Shown in pieces: positions 15,693 through 25,946 of a DNA stretch of 64,000 nt (its first letter is position 1; every line of letters starts with the position of its first letter). Source of the stretch: JBEKIK01 sp050013075 (GTDB lineage Bacteria; Planctomycetota; Planctomycetia; Pirellulales; Thermoguttaceae). Location: NCBI GenBank assembly GCA_050013075.1, contig JBEKFZ010000001.1:62001-126000 (forward strand). The letters run 5' to 3'. The notes under the pieces were generated by a model. It was not told the DNA's origin. It was given only the letters and a program-made list of their open reading frames with translations, and made no database searches. The translations under genes were made by a program, and so were the position numbers.

Positions 15693-15797
15693 CTAATCGC
15701 CAATCCCTTTTTCGATTAACTCCAGACATATTTCCCGCACGCGGTTTGGATTGACGTTGGGATTTTTCTTTTTGGCCTGGCCAATGAGTTGTCCGAC
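15693..15797 (-). pseudogene. Displaced gatB 3'-end (tail A)
   Basis: Read on the minus strand this encodes VGQLIGQAKKKNPNVN, continues with PNRVREICLELIEKGIGD and ends in a stop codon, matching the last residues of GatB (gene at 17486-18964) almost exactly. There is no upstream gatB sequence. The 32 bp at 15751-15782 are identical to gatB 17544-17575 and to tail B 16661-16692, while flanking codons differ, partly at synonymous positions. It looks like an attR-type remnant of a former gatB allele. Confidence 0.85.
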
Positions 15798-15803
15798 GTT
15801 ATT

Positions 15804-16589
15804 TTATTTATCTTGTTTTTTAGCGGATAGGAGTTCGATATATCTTTTTTCAATTTCAAGGAAATCATCGCGGCTAGTATTGAGTCGCATGAATTTTTCC
15901 ACGGATTCTTTAGCGGTTTTTTCAAATTCTTCATCGGAATTTATATGAATCAAGTCGTTTTGTTGCAGATAAGTTTTTATGTTGTTATACCATAGAGTCC
16001 CGGCCATTTCGTAATATTTATTATAAATGGCCCGAATAGAAGAATTACTCTGATTTTTGGCTATAGCATCGTCAAGTTCTTTATCCAGTTCCGTTTCCAA
16101 CGCTTCCGGCAGATGAGGATTGCGCTGCGCGGCCTTAGCCCAGTCCACGGCTAATTCATCCAGGAATAGCGTCCGTTTTTTGTCCAGTTCAGAACGAGTT
16201 TCCGCGATCGCATTTTGTTTTTTTATGTCATCAGCCAGTTTCATTTCATCCTCCAGCAGCTTTTTTACATTCTCTTCTCTTTTGGATAGATCTTTTGCAT
16301 ACTCATTTAGTTTATTCTCCCGCGCGGTTAGTTCTTTCTTTTTAACTTCTATTTTATTCAGAGCATCACGGGCCTCTTTTTCCTTCTTGGCGATTTCCTT
16401 TGCTTTTTGATTTATTTTATCGAGGGTATCTTGGTTGCGTTTTAAAATATCCTCGTTTAGTTTTTGTTGTTCAAGCACTTTCGGTGATATATCATCATTT
16501 TTTGAGCAGCCCGACATCAAGATGGATGTTCCCAAGGCAACAAATAAAAAAGACCGCATGTTTAGAGCCATTGCCGAATAAATGATCAT
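15804..16589 (-). CDS. Coiled-coil lipoprotein, cargo between gatB tails A and B
   Basis: This 261-residue protein has a hydrophobic leader ending in a lipobox (LMSGC, Cys28 from the first Met; later Met7 and Met11 are alternative starts). A long Lys/Glu-rich coiled coil spans about residues 40-140 (QKAKEIAKKEKEARDALNKIEVKK), and a helical domain with no family I recognise follows. It is probably anchored in an envelope membrane. Its stop codon lies 7 bp from displaced gatB tail A and its start 20 bp from tail B, so it fills an insert of about 0.8 kb exactly. Its AT-richer codon use differs from gatB. It may be horizontally acquired cargo; the function is unknown. Confidence 0.65.
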   Translation of the reverse strand: MIIYSAMALNMRSFLFVALGTSILMSGCSKNDDISPKVLEQQKLNEDILKRNQDTLDKINQKAKEIAKKEKEARDALNKIEVKKKELTARENKLNEYAKDLSKREENVKKLLEDEMKLADDIKKQNAIAETRSELDKKRTLFLDELAVDWAKAAQRNPHLPEALETELDKELDDAIAKNQSNSSIRAIYNKYYEMAGTLWYNNIKTYLQQNDLIHINSDEEFEKTAKESVEKFMRLNTSRDDFLEIEKRYIELLSAKKQDK

Positions 16590-16608
16590 GGTTCTTTACG
16601 TATTTTAT

Positions 16609-16697
16609 TTACGTCTCCTTCTCGATTAGGTCCAAACAAATCTCCCTTACTCGATTCGGGTTGACGTTGGGATTTTTCTTTTTGGCCTGGCCGATGA
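16609..16697 (-). pseudogene. Displaced gatB 3'-end (tail B)
   Basis: The minus strand encodes FIGQAKKKNPNVN, then PNRVREICLDLIEKET and a stop codon, again the GatB C-terminus but from a different allele (DLIEKET in place of ELIEKWIGD). The core at 16661-16692 is identical to tail A and to gatB. Homology ends within 5 bp on the gene-proximal side, as expected for a recombination junction. Confidence 0.85.
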
Positions 16698-16782
16698 ACA
16701 AATATAAACGGGGCATTCTGATTTTCATCAACAAGAGAATGTCATCATATTTCTGTTTATTCCTGATAGTCTTTGTGGGTAA

Positions 16783-17379
16783 TCACGCTTTGTCCTGTGC
16801 TTGAAAGCCGATGCGCCGCCGGGGAGGCTCAGACGGAGGTTGTAGGAGCGGCTGGAGTTTTTGCCAGATGATTCGCAGCGTTTGATCGTGCTGGAGCAGC
16901 GTTTTGTCGATCTCGGCCAGTCGCTTGAGAATGGCCGCGTTGGCGGCGAGCCGTTCGCGCATTTGGACGAACGCCCGGACCACATAAACGCTCATGGCCA
17001 CGGATTCCGGGCTGTTTAATACGTTTGCGGCCATTATTGCGCCATGCTCGGTAAAGGCATAGGGGGGATACTTGGCATATCGGCCAGGCTTTAAGGCCGT
17101 ATTTTTCGACACCAAAGGAGGGGTGTCTAAGGTCACAAATTGTGACCTTAAAGCCGCACGCCCGTCGCTAGTTAAAACTCCTTGGGATTTTAATTCGGCA
17201 AACTCCTCTGGCTTGAGTTGGAAGCTGAAATCTTCAGGAAACCGCTCCGAGTTGCGTTTAGCCGCTTGGTTCAACACTTTTGTCTGCACGCCGTAAAGGT
17301 CCGCGAGATCGGCGGCGAGAATCACACGCTGGCCGCGAATGGTCAAAATCAGATTATCGATGGGCGGTTTGCCTTTCAT
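16783..17379 (-). CDS. ORF6N domain protein, cargo between gatB tail B and intact gatB
   Basis: This 198-residue protein has an N-terminal ORF6N DNA-binding domain (about residues 6-90: LILTIRGQRVILAADLADLYGVQTKVLNQAAKRNSERFPEDFSFQL and AFTEHGAIMAANVLNSPESVAMSVYVVRAF). A helical tail and a basic C-terminus (PPRRRIGF) follow. ORF6N and KilA-N proteins are typical of phages and mobile islands and are thought to act as regulators or antirepressors. The gene lies alone between tail B and intact gatB, in the orientation of gatB, which fits mobile cargo. Confidence 0.82.
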   Translation of the reverse strand: MKGKPPIDNLILTIRGQRVILAADLADLYGVQTKVLNQAAKRNSERFPEDFSFQLKPEEFAELKSQGVLTSDGRAALRSQFVTLDTPPLVSKNTALKPGRYAKYPPYAFTEHGAIMAANVLNSPESVAMSVYVVRAFVQMRERLAANAAILKRLAEIDKTLLQHDQTLRIIWQKLQPLLQPPSEPPRRRIGFQAQDKA

Positions 17380-17425
17380 GATGCTTTGATCTCATAAGGC
17401 ATGGAGGGGCATGGATGGAAGTTGC

Positions 17426-17443
17426 GAAACCGCAAGCGGTTTC
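17426..17443. repeat. 18-bp palindrome gaaaccgcaagcggtttc
   Basis: A perfect copy of the dispersed palindrome, identical to 1993-2010, in the spacer between the ORF6N gene and the gatB stop. Confidence 0.75.
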
Positions 17444-17485
17444 ATTAATATATTCAACAATATGTATTCATCATTTTTGCTTTTA

Positions 17486-18964
<1,479 letters not shown>

Positions 18965-19525
18965 GGGATTATCGGGTTGAACTTGGTGGAATCCTCCGGC
19001 ATAAGCGCCGGGCTGCCGGGTATAGAGTCTTGTTTGAGGTTTGAGCGCGTTTTGCGTGCATGTTTTTATTGCAATTTGAAATTTGCAATTTTAAATAAAT
19101 TTGGTTGAGAGCGTATGCCGCGATAGGATTTTTATATAATAATTTTATAGGCGCAGTATAGCGTTTCCGTGCCGGGCGTAAAAAGGGTTTAGAAAATGAA
19201 TTATCCATCCGGCAATTTTCCATGCCAGGAAATTGCTTAATTTATCCCCCCGCCATCCGGGTGGCTGGGACAACCTTTCGATATATTCAATACCGGTAAA
19301 TGCAACCGAATAACCCCAATAACGGTATTAACGGTTCAGCGGAGAAAGTGGAAAATAGCGGCGGAGAAGGGCTGATGGCAATTTTTATGGGGGAAACCAC
19401 GTTATTCTTGCTTTGTTCAAGCTAATCTTAAAAAGGCGTGGATCATTATTCCAAGGATTAGATTTTGGGGCGTCTTGGGATATTTTGTGTAACAACCGGA
19501 TTAGCTCCCAAAACTCGACAATTTC
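18965..19525. other. Spacer upstream of gatB and the GGDEF gene
   Basis: This 560-bp divergent spacer has no convincing gene. It contains a 47-bp repeat (19029-19077), a small hairpin ccggcataagcgccgg near 18998 and AT-rich stretches around 19120-19150 that could hold the gatB promoter, but no clear -35/-10 pair. Confidence 0.5.
19029..19077. repeat. About 47-bp dispersed repeat, copy 1
   Basis: tgtttgaggtttg, then gttttgcg and gcatgtttttattgcaa, is repeated with a few mismatches at 50394-50442, also in a spacer upstream of a plus-strand gene. Confidence 0.6.
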
Positions 19526-21154
19526 ATGAACCCGAACCCGACCAACTCCAAAGTGCTGGTAGTCGATGACGACCCGGCCATGCTGCGCATGCTTTCCCGA
19601 TGGTTGGAGAAAGGGGGCTATTCAACGCGAGTGGCTTCGGACGGATTGCAGGCCTTGATGATGATCGAAGCCGATTGCCCGGATTTCGTGATCACCGACT
19701 GGGAAATGCCCAACATGGACGGCCTGGAGCTTTGCCGCAGGCTCCGCGATCTTCCGCTGCCGCATTACGTTTTCATCATGTTCCTCACGGTCAAGTCGGC
19801 TTCGGAGGAGATGATCGCGGGTTTGGAAATCGGGGCGGACGAGTTTCTGTGCAAGCCGGTATATCAAGAAGAACTGCTGGCGCGGATGCGCGCCGGGTCG
19901 CGGGTGTTGGAACTGGAAGGCCGGCTGAATATGATGGCTCATACCGATCCCTTGACCGGATTGATGACCCAGCGGACCTTTTATGACATCTTGGGGAAGG
20001 AATGGTATCGGGCGAAACGGTATCAATTGTCGCTCTCGTGCGTGATGATAGACTTGGATTTCTTCAAGCGGATTAACGATATCCACGGCCACCAGGCCGG
20101 CGACGTCGTTTTAAAGAGCGTCGCCGAATTGCTGCTGGAAAGCAGCCGCCGCAGCGATTCCGTTTGCCGGTACGGCGGCGAGGAATTCTGCATCCTGTTG
20201 CCGGAGACCAACGAAGCCGATGCCGCGGCCTGGGCCGAACGCGTCCGTTTAAAGATGGCGGAACTGGAAATCCCCGCCGGCGATAAACATATCCGCTTAA
20301 ACGGCAGCTTCGGCGTGTCGCAACGGCACAACGATACGCATACGCCGGAAGCCCTGGTCGATCAAGCGGACCAGGCCCTGCTTTGCGCGAAGCGAACCGG
20401 GCGCGATCGCGTGATCGGCTACGAGTCGCTCAACGAAGCCGGCGAGTTGGAACTGGTGACCACTGAAACCGATTTATTCAAAGGCATCCTGGCGCGGCAC
20501 ATCATGACCCCGATGGTCATGTGTCTGCGGGAAGACCAGACCATAGGCCAGGCCGCCGAGTTCTTTATCCGTTCCCGCATCAATTCCACGCCTATCATCG
20601 ACGCCCAGGGCAAACTCTGCGGCATGCTTTCGGAAAAAGATCTCATGGCCGCCATGATCTCGTTGAATTGCTGGAAACATCCGGTTTCCAGCGTGATGAG
20701 ACCCAACGTCATCACTTATGAAGAAGATACGCCCGCCCGCACCATCTACGAATTCCTCTGCCGCGTGGCGATGCGGCGTATTGTAATTGTCAAGGACGGA
20801 TGTCCCACGGGCACCATCAGCCGCGGGACGTTGTTGCGACTGTTCCGCAATTTGGTGTGTAGCAAGGGTCTACTCGAACCTGAACAGGGCGAAAGGGCGC
20901 GCACAAACGCCGATCCACTTCATTCCCGAGAGCGTTTGGAGGAAACCACCCGCCAACTGTCGGTTCAGGTTTCCCAACTGCAACTGCACTTACAAGACGA
21001 CAACAAAGACATTATGCCTTATGTTATCGGCGGAGCGACGGGAATGCAGGGCCTGGTCGATGACTTGTTGGCCTACGCCCAATACGCCGATTCCGGCAAG
21101 AGCTTAGCGGCTGACGGGCAATTCATGATGACCGAGGGAAATTGCGCGGATTAA
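19526..21154 (+). CDS. Receiver-GGDEF-CBS protein, probable diguanylate cyclase
   Basis: In this 542-residue protein, residues 8-125 form a receiver domain (acidic pocket VDDD, phosphoacceptor Asp58 in VITDWEMP, Lys110). Residues about 130-300 form a GGDEF domain with intact GGEEF (217-221) and an RxxD product-inhibition site five residues before it (Arg208-Asp211). Residues about 320-450 form a CBS pair (HIMTPMVMCLREDQTIGQAAEF, SSVMRPNVITYEEDTPA). A short helical tail resembling a histidine-kinase dimerisation segment (GATGMQGLVDDLLAYAQYA) ends the protein. It should make cyclic-di-GMP under phosphorylation control, with the CBS pair perhaps sensing adenine nucleotides. No cognate kinase is adjacent. 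Confidence 0.9.
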   Translation: MNPNPTNSKVLVVDDDPAMLRMLSRWLEKGGYSTRVASDGLQALMMIEADCPDFVITDWEMPNMDGLELCRRLRDLPLPHYVFIMFLTVKSASEEMIAGLEIGADEFLCKPVYQEELLARMRAGSRVLELEGRLNMMAHTDPLTGLMTQRTFYDILGKEWYRAKRYQLSLSCVMIDLDFFKRINDIHGHQAGDVVLKSVAELLLESSRRSDSVCRYGGEEFCILLPETNEADAAAWAERVRLKMAELEIPAGDKHIRLNGSFGVSQRHNDTHTPEALVDQADQALLCAKRTGRDRVIGYESLNEAGELELVTTETDLFKGILARHIMTPMVMCLREDQTIGQAAEFFIRSRINSTPIIDAQGKLCGMLSEKDLMAAMISLNCWKHPVSSVMRPNVITYEEDTPARTIYEFLCRVAMRRIVIVKDGCPTGTISRGTLLRLFRNLVCSKGLLEPEQGERARTNADPLHSRERLEETTRQLSVQVSQLQLHLQDDNKDIMPYVIGGATGMQGLVDDLLAYAQYADSGKSLAADGQFMMTEGNCAD

Positions 21155-21176
21155 GTCAAATCAGAGTGAATCATTA

Positions 21177-21485
21177 TTATCCGCCCTGTTCATGCTCCGT
21201 TCCCAGCGCTATTATCCGTCTGCGCCTCCACCGTCGGATGTAACATGCCAAGCAAGGCATCTGCACCAAACCTCCACACCCGGAACAGCGAACCGGCCGG
21301 CCGGCAGGCGGAATGAAATACATATCCTTCTGAAAAAATCGGGGTGGATAATCGCGGCGCTTCCCTTGGGCAATGGCGCAAACCGTTCCTCGGCTGACGC
21401 CCATCCGTTGGGCAATCGCTCGTTGAGATAAACTGCCCCCGGCTAACATCTGCCGGATTTCCTTGACAATGTCGCTGGCAATCAT
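21177..21485 (-). CDS. HTH plus zinc-ribbon small protein
   Basis: From the ATG at 21485 (an earlier ATG at 21512 adds 9 residues) this is a 102-residue protein. It has an N-terminal helix-turn-helix (LSQRAIAQRMGVSRGTVCAIAQGKRRD) and a C-terminal zinc ribbon C-x2-C-GG-x-V-x-MPC-x2-C (RCSGCGGLVQMPCLACY). The phage-region protein at 55389-55916 has the same layout (IARITGVSRGTIGAIASGRR and RCPDCGGMVYMPCRACRARK), so both belong to one family, probably DNA-binding regulators of mobile elements. Here it stands alone, convergent with the GGDEF gene. Confidence 0.7.
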   Translation of the reverse strand: MIASDIVKEIRQMLAGGSLSQRAIAQRMGVSRGTVCAIAQGKRRDYPPRFFQKDMYFIPPAGRPVRCSGCGGLVQMPCLACYIRRWRRRRIIALGTEHEQGG

Positions 21486-21512
21486 AGCGATGGCTCCTTG
21501 GCATTTATACAC

Positions 21513-21943
21513 TTAAAAAATCGATCAAATAAGCAAAAATCCATGCCCCTTGATTGCGAAGATCCGCCGAGAATACGTCCTGAAATTAAGCCCTTTGTTC
21601 ATATTGGTGGCAGTGAGATTCCTACCCAAAAATGTGCACGTGCGTACATAACAACAGCAGATTAGCACATACTGTACACTAGTCAATATAACAAATGAAC
21701 AGTTATATGTACTTTTTATGTCAGCAGGAAAAGATCCCAATATAGAAAGGTTGGTCAAGAGAATTGATTCAACTCAGGCTGTAAAAATAATGGGGTAATT
21801 ACCCCCATAAATGTCGTCACTTCTTTTTCCCACCCCATTATTGAGTTTGACGAATACGTTGACTGAGTTGATTAAATGCAATACACAAGCGATACTAATC
21901 GGGACGCGAAGTGCGCAACGCGGCGGAAACCAGGGGAAATAGT
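21513..21943. other. Spacer with no recognised gene
   Basis: AT-rich DNA between the HTH gene and the next hypothetical. I see short palindromes (tgtgcacgtgcgtac near 21635) and a TTGACT-like -35 on the minus strand at 21681-21686, but no -10 good enough to call a promoter. Confidence 0.4.
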
Positions 21944-22005
21944 GGTCAGGGTTCGACCCCTCAGGATTCAGAACTCGAAACGTGATTGAATCCTGAACCC
22001 TGACC
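21944..22005. repeat. Interrupted inverted repeat ggtcagggttc / gaaccctgacc
   Basis: ggtcagggttc and tcaggattca on the left are mirrored by tgaatcctga and gaaccctgacc on the right, making a strong cruciform across the 3' end of the 21961-22497 reading frame. Confidence 0.65.
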
Positions 22006-22497
22006 CCCGAACCCTTCTTTAGCCGCGGTCTTCGGCAGGCTGATCATGCAAATATTGTCGCTTTTGAACATCTCTTTCAAGTCGGTCTTGGCCGAGGGCA
22101 TTTCGATCTCGCGTTCTGATGAAGTTGCCGCCTCATTTACAGTCATGGCCTTCATGCCGGCTATCAGCTTGGATGCCATTTCATTTTCCACATTCAGACA
22201 AGACAGATCGACGCCGGGTTCGATCGGATCGGGCGAACATTCGTGGGGATTTTTCAGTTTTTTTGCGTGATCTTCAATCGTTGATGGATTCCGTGCGTTG
22301 GGCTTGGTCTCGTTCAACGTTGATTTGCAAGAGATGATGCTCTTCGATCCGTCGGCGGCAATAACGCACCAGGCGTCGTTTTCCAGGCGGGGTTTTTCCA
22401 CAACCAGAGGCGGCCAGTGCGGCAAGGAAGACCGGCCGGCGCTGGTTTCCTTGTGCACGAGCGATTTCAAGATGATGTTTTGCGTGCGGGCGGCCAT
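21961..22497 (-). CDS. Hypothetical protein, doubtful
   Basis: This is a 178-residue open frame with no recognised domain. The middle is Pro/Lys/Asn-rich (NETKPNARNPSTIEDHAKKLKNPHECSPDPIEPG) and the end (GFGGQGSGFNHVSSSES) is encoded by the inverted repeat at 21944-22005, so the true end may have been altered by that repeat. No ribosome-binding site stands out. The segment WCVIAADGSKSIISCKSTL reads like real protein. I give it as a possible gene only. Confidence 0.35.
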   Translation of the reverse strand: MAARTQNIILKSLVHKETSAGRSSLPHWPPLVVEKPRLENDAWCVIAADGSKSIISCKSTLNETKPNARNPSTIEDHAKKLKNPHECSPDPIEPGVDLSCLNVENEMASKLIAGMKAMTVNEAATSSEREIEMPSAKTDLKEMFKSDNICMISLPKTAAKEGFGGQGSGFNHVSSSES

Positions 22498-22565
22498 AGG
22501 CGGGTGCGTGTAGGCAGGGCGACCGGTTGGTTACGCCGGTTATTTCAATTCAGGATGTTCCGTTT

Positions 22566-22594
22566 GTTTGGGCCGACAGTTGCACTGTCGCCCC
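22566..22594. repeat. Small palindrome gacagttgcactgtc
   Basis: gggccgacagttgcactgtcgcccca is a hairpin shared with 48358-48387 (ggtgacagttaaactgtcatcc) and 55868-55895 (ggcgacagtgcaactgtcacac). It is a dispersed family flanked by ccaac. Confidence 0.55.
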
Positions 22595-22613
22595 AACTGA
22601 GTTCAGCGGAGAA

Positions 22614-22946
22614 TCAGGCTGCTTCGGAAGCCGATTTCACCTCGGCCCAGGTCCGCCTGTACTGCAACGCTTCAAGCAATTCGGCCAAGCTGAGCGTTTT
22701 GTTCTCCAATTCCAGGGGAATTTCCATACCCGGGTCGCAAACCAAATCAACCGTTCCATCTTCGCCGATCAGGGCATCGAACTCCCGGAGCAAACCGTCT
22801 TGGACGGCCTGACGAATCAAGTGCCCTCGGGTGGCCGAAACCTCGGTGGCGCGATCACCCAGGCTATCGGCGGCACGCTTGGCCAGCGCGGGCAGATATT
22901 CGCTGGGAACCTCAATAATTTTTGGAACATATACTTTAACTTGCAT
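22614..22946 (-). CDS. Small protein, antitoxin-like
   Basis: This 110-residue protein begins MQVKVYVPKIIEVPSEYLPALAKRAADS. It has a helical middle (GHLIRQAVQDGLLREFDAL) and an acidic C-terminal part with LSLAELLEALQYRRTWAEV. AGGAGCGAGATCCC precedes the ATG, a good ribosome-binding site. The layout (short beta-strand, then helices, acidic end) resembles ribbon-helix-helix-type antitoxins, but no toxin gene is next to it and the family is not identified. Confidence 0.55.
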   Translation of the reverse strand: MQVKVYVPKIIEVPSEYLPALAKRAADSLGDRATEVSATRGHLIRQAVQDGLLREFDALIGEDGTVDLVCDPGMEIPLELENKTLSLAELLEALQYRRTWAEVKSASEAA

Positions 22947-23298
22947 GGGATCTCGCTCCTACGTCATGGATCATGCTCTCTACACCACCCCCTAATATGG
23001 GGCAGGGGGGCGAGCAGAGCGACAATGCTTGCGCATGTGAAACGTATCGGCATGGCGCAAGTAACGGTCGCACCGTTTTTTCAGGATTTTCAGAGCCTGC
23101 GGGTAGATTGAGAATTATGTATACTTTCGGACGCTACCCTGTTGCCATTGCCATTTACTTTACCGGACAATTTTGCTTAGTCTGCCAATTTTAACCGATA
23201 TATAACCCTCCTTCAGAGTAAAAAGCCGGACTAGTTTATTCAATAATTAATTGAAAGATTTCTAAAACCGGCTTGTGGTATAGGTAGGAGCACACCTG
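22947..23298. other. Spacer upstream of the ECF sigma factor
   Basis: About 350 bp with a small hairpin (ccccctaatatgggg near 22988) and AT-rich sequence. The promoter of the ECF gene should lie here, but no standard sigma-70 pair with proper spacing is visible, which would fit autoregulation by an ECF-type promoter. Confidence 0.4.
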
Positions 23299-23901
23299 AT
23301 GGACGACACGCCTACGACCCGTCCAAGTTTGTTGGTGTGCCTCCGTAATCTCCAAGACCAACAATCTTGGGAGGAGTTTTATGCCATCTATCAGCCGTTG
23401 GTGTTTCGGATGGCTCGAAGTCAGGGTTTTCAAGATGCGGATGCATCGGAGTTGACACAGGAAGTTTTTGTGGCCGTGGCCTCGGCCATCCAGCGGTGGG
23501 ACCCGGATCCCCAGCGTGGGAGCTTTCGGGGTTGGTTGTTCCGCATAGCCCGAAACCTGATGATAAACTGGCTGGCTTACCGGCGGCGGCATCCGACGGG
23601 CGCCGGCAACAGCGACATCCGTAGACTATTGGCCGAGCAACCCGATCCTCACGATTTGGACCGGGAGGACTCGGCTGTTTTCGACCGGGAATACAAGCGT
23701 CAGGCGTTTGCCTGGGCTGCGGAACAAATCCGCGGCGAGTTTCGCGAAAGCACGTGGCAAGCCTTCTGGCTCACAAGTGTCGAGAATCGGCCCGTGCCCG
23801 AAGCGGCGAAAGAGTTAGGCATCTCGGCCGGCGCGGTTTACATCGCCCGCAGTCGAGTAATGGCGCGGCTAAGACAAAAGATCGAAACCTTGGAAGAATA
23901 A
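23299..23901 (+). CDS. ECF-type RNA polymerase sigma factor
   Basis: This 200-residue sigma factor has region 2 (about 20-90: WEEFYAIYQPLVFRMARSQGFQDADASELTQEVFVAVASAI and RGWLFRIARNLMINWLAYRRR) and region 4 (about 140-195: FWLTSVENRPVPEAAKELGISAGAVYIARSRVMARLR). The DADASELTQEVF and WDPD-x-RGSFRGWLFRIARN patterns are typical of planctomycete ECF factors linked to Ser/Thr kinases. The kinase gene, with its own zinc-finger, starts 113 bp downstream on the same strand. The expected circuit is release of the sigma factor by kinase or anti-sigma signalling. Confidence 0.92.
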   Translation: MDDTPTTRPSLLVCLRNLQDQQSWEEFYAIYQPLVFRMARSQGFQDADASELTQEVFVAVASAIQRWDPDPQRGSFRGWLFRIARNLMINWLAYRRRHPTGAGNSDIRRLLAEQPDPHDLDREDSAVFDREYKRQAFAWAAEQIRGEFRESTWQAFWLTSVENRPVPEAAKELGISAGAVYIARSRVMARLRQKIETLEE

Positions 23902-23913
23902 ATAATATGCAAT

Positions 23914-23931
23914 AAAACCGCTTGCGGTTTT
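23914..23931. repeat. 18-bp palindrome aaaaccgcttgcggtttt
   Basis: A variant of the 1993-2010 palindrome (loop tt in place of aa, flanks a/t), lying 12 bp after the ECF stop codon. Confidence 0.7.
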
Positions 23932-24014
23932 GCGCGGGTGCTGTGAAATAATTGGAAAAACCGGTATGGCCAAGCAGGATTGGCCATGGCACCCAACTCG
24001 GGATTACGGTTTTT

Positions 24015-25766
24015 ATGATTCCATCCAATTCACAATGCGATCGGCGGCAGCTTCGGGAACTCCTGGACGATCGGTTGCCTCCGAAGTCCCAGGATGAGTT
24101 GGCCCGGCATCTCGAGTCCTGCGCGGATTGCCGAAAAGAGCTGGAATCGTTGGCGGCCGGACAGGATTGGTGGGACGATGCCCAGCAGTTGCTCAGCACC
24201 ATGGTAAATTTAATGGGTGCGACGAGCACCGATAACGTTTTGGCGCCGAGCAACAAGGTCCACAACGCGGGTTGTATGACACTGGAATTTCTTTCGCCTT
24301 CCGACGACCCGACCAAGCTTGGCCGGCTCGGCCCTTATGAGATCGCGAAAGTCATCGGCCGCGGCGGAATGGGAATCGTATTGAAAGGTTTTGATACGGC
24401 GCTTAATCGTTACGTGGCCATAAAGGTTTTAGCGCCGCAATGGATCCATAGCGCCGCCGCTCGGCTCAGGTTTGCCCGCGAGGCCAAAGCCGCGGCGGCC
24501 GTGGCGCACGAGCATGTGATCGCCATTCATGCGGTTGATTCAGCGAACGAGGTGCCCTACCTGGTCATGCCGTTTATCGACGGCATATCGTTGCAGGACA
24601 GGATCGATCGCGCGGGTGCCACTGGCTATGCCAGTGTCAACGGCCCGCTGGAATTGGAAGAAATTCTCCGCATCAGCGTTCAAATTGCGGAGGGCTTGGC
24701 GGCCGCGCATGCTCAAGGCCTGGTGCACCGCGACATCAAGCCGGCCAATATTTTGCTGGAGAACGGCAAAGAGCGGGTCTTGATCACCGATTTCGGCCTT
24801 GCCCGGGCGGTGGACGACGCAAGTTTCACTCGCAGTTGTTTTATCGCCGGCACCCCGGAATACATGGCCCCGGAACAGGCCAACGGAGAACCGGTCGATC
24901 ATAGGATCGATCTATTCAGCCTGGGCAGCGTGATGTACGCCATGTGCACGGGGCAATCGCCCTTTCGTCGGGAAACGACCATGGCCGTGTTGCGGCAAAT
25001 TTGCGAGGGAACGCCTCGAACGATCCGGGAGATCAATCCGAACATACCCGTTTGGCTGGAACGGATCATTGCCCGATTGCACGCCAAAAATCCGGCGGAT
25101 CGATACCAAACCGCCGGCGACACGGCGGATTTGCTGAAACAATGGTTGGCTCATGTCGAGCAGCCGTCCGTGCATCCCCGGCCGCGTTATCCGTCCGGAG
25201 GATGGCGGCCGTTCGCGGGATTTTCGAGGCGGATTTTTCCGGTGCGCTGGATGACGGCGGCGCTGTTGCTCATGCTTGCCGCTCTTACGACAACGGAACT
25301 TACCGGCGCCACCCGCCTGATGCATTTGGTTTTTGGCGGCAATGACGCCGGGCAGACCACACGGTCGCCCGCGGTTTCGGCAGTTCGCCGAGCCGAGATG
25401 CCATCGGCAAAGCCAGGCGCAAGCGAATTCCTTGCAGATAAAGAAACCGCCTTTGAGAAACGAATTGCCGACCTGTGGCGGCAAGTAGGGGAGTTGGACG
25501 AGAAGCTCTCCGCGGGCGAATCATCCGACATAGCGCCGGAAAGGCTCGGGCAATTCCGCTCGCAACTGGCTCAATTGCAGGCGGAACTGCCGGAATATCG
25601 TCAAGACTCGCAGATCGATCAACTCCGTCAAGTCAAAGCGGCAATGGAACGGCTCAAACCGCAAACTTCGCCGCCGGAAGCCGGGCAAGGGATCGATTCG
25701 TCAATGATGGAGATAAGCGATCGCATCGAACAATTAAACCAGGACCTGTACAGGAATTTTCCTTGA
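24015..25766 (+). CDS. Ser/Thr protein kinase with N-terminal zinc-finger anti-sigma domain
   Basis: This is a 583-residue protein from the ATG at 24015 (a TTG at 23952 would add 21 residues). Residues 1-60 form a ZAS-type zinc finger (His32-x3-Cys36-x2-Cys39), the usual binding module for ECF sigma factors. Residues about 107-370 form a Hanks kinase: GRGGMG glycine loop (115-120), Lys137, HRDIKPAN catalytic loop (Asp240), DFG at 259-261 and APEQANGE. One membrane span (about 416-434, MTAALLLMLAALTTTEL) follows, then an extracytoplasmic coiled coil. Kinase and anti-sigma functions in one chain next to the ECF gene point to a transmembrane signalling pair. The downstream secreted proteins may be targets. 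Confidence 0.92.
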   Translation: MIPSNSQCDRRQLRELLDDRLPPKSQDELARHLESCADCRKELESLAAGQDWWDDAQQLLSTMVNLMGATSTDNVLAPSNKVHNAGCMTLEFLSPSDDPTKLGRLGPYEIAKVIGRGGMGIVLKGFDTALNRYVAIKVLAPQWIHSAAARLRFAREAKAAAAVAHEHVIAIHAVDSANEVPYLVMPFIDGISLQDRIDRAGATGYASVNGPLELEEILRISVQIAEGLAAAHAQGLVHRDIKPANILLENGKERVLITDFGLARAVDDASFTRSCFIAGTPEYMAPEQANGEPVDHRIDLFSLGSVMYAMCTGQSPFRRETTMAVLRQICEGTPRTIREINPNIPVWLERIIARLHAKNPADRYQTAGDTADLLKQWLAHVEQPSVHPRPRYPSGGWRPFAGFSRRIFPVRWMTAALLLMLAALTTTELTGATRLMHLVFGGNDAGQTTRSPAVSAVRRAEMPSAKPGASEFLADKETAFEKRIADLWRQVGELDEKLSAGESSDIAPERLGQFRSQLAQLQAELPEYRQDSQIDQLRQVKAAMERLKPQTSPPEAGQGIDSSMMEISDRIEQLNQDLYRNFP

Positions 25767-25787
25767 AAATAGGCTATTGAAAACGTC

Positions 25788-25903
25788 CCCTCTCCCTTTG
25801 GGAGAGGGTTAGGGTGAGGGCGGTCGGCATGGGAAAAACCTATTTCCCACATACTAACAATCCATGCCCTCACCCCCGGCCCCTCTCCCAAAGGGAGAGG
25901 GGA
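25788..25903. repeat. Two opposed copies of the gagagggttagggtgagggc repeat
   Basis: cccctctccctttgggagagggttagggtgaggg (25788-25822) and its inverted partner ccctcacccccggcccctctcccaaagggagagggg (25866-25903) frame about 40 bp. Together they can form a large hairpin between the kinase gene and the next gene. They belong to the 6655-6762 family. Confidence 0.75.
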
Positions 25904-25946
25904 GTGTTGCATGAAGATTTAATATTTTTCACAAAGGAGTTTTTTT

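Noticed and set aside
15693..16697. gatB tails as simple tandem duplication
   Set aside because: The three tails differ in codons outside the identical 32-bp core, which a recent duplication would not show.
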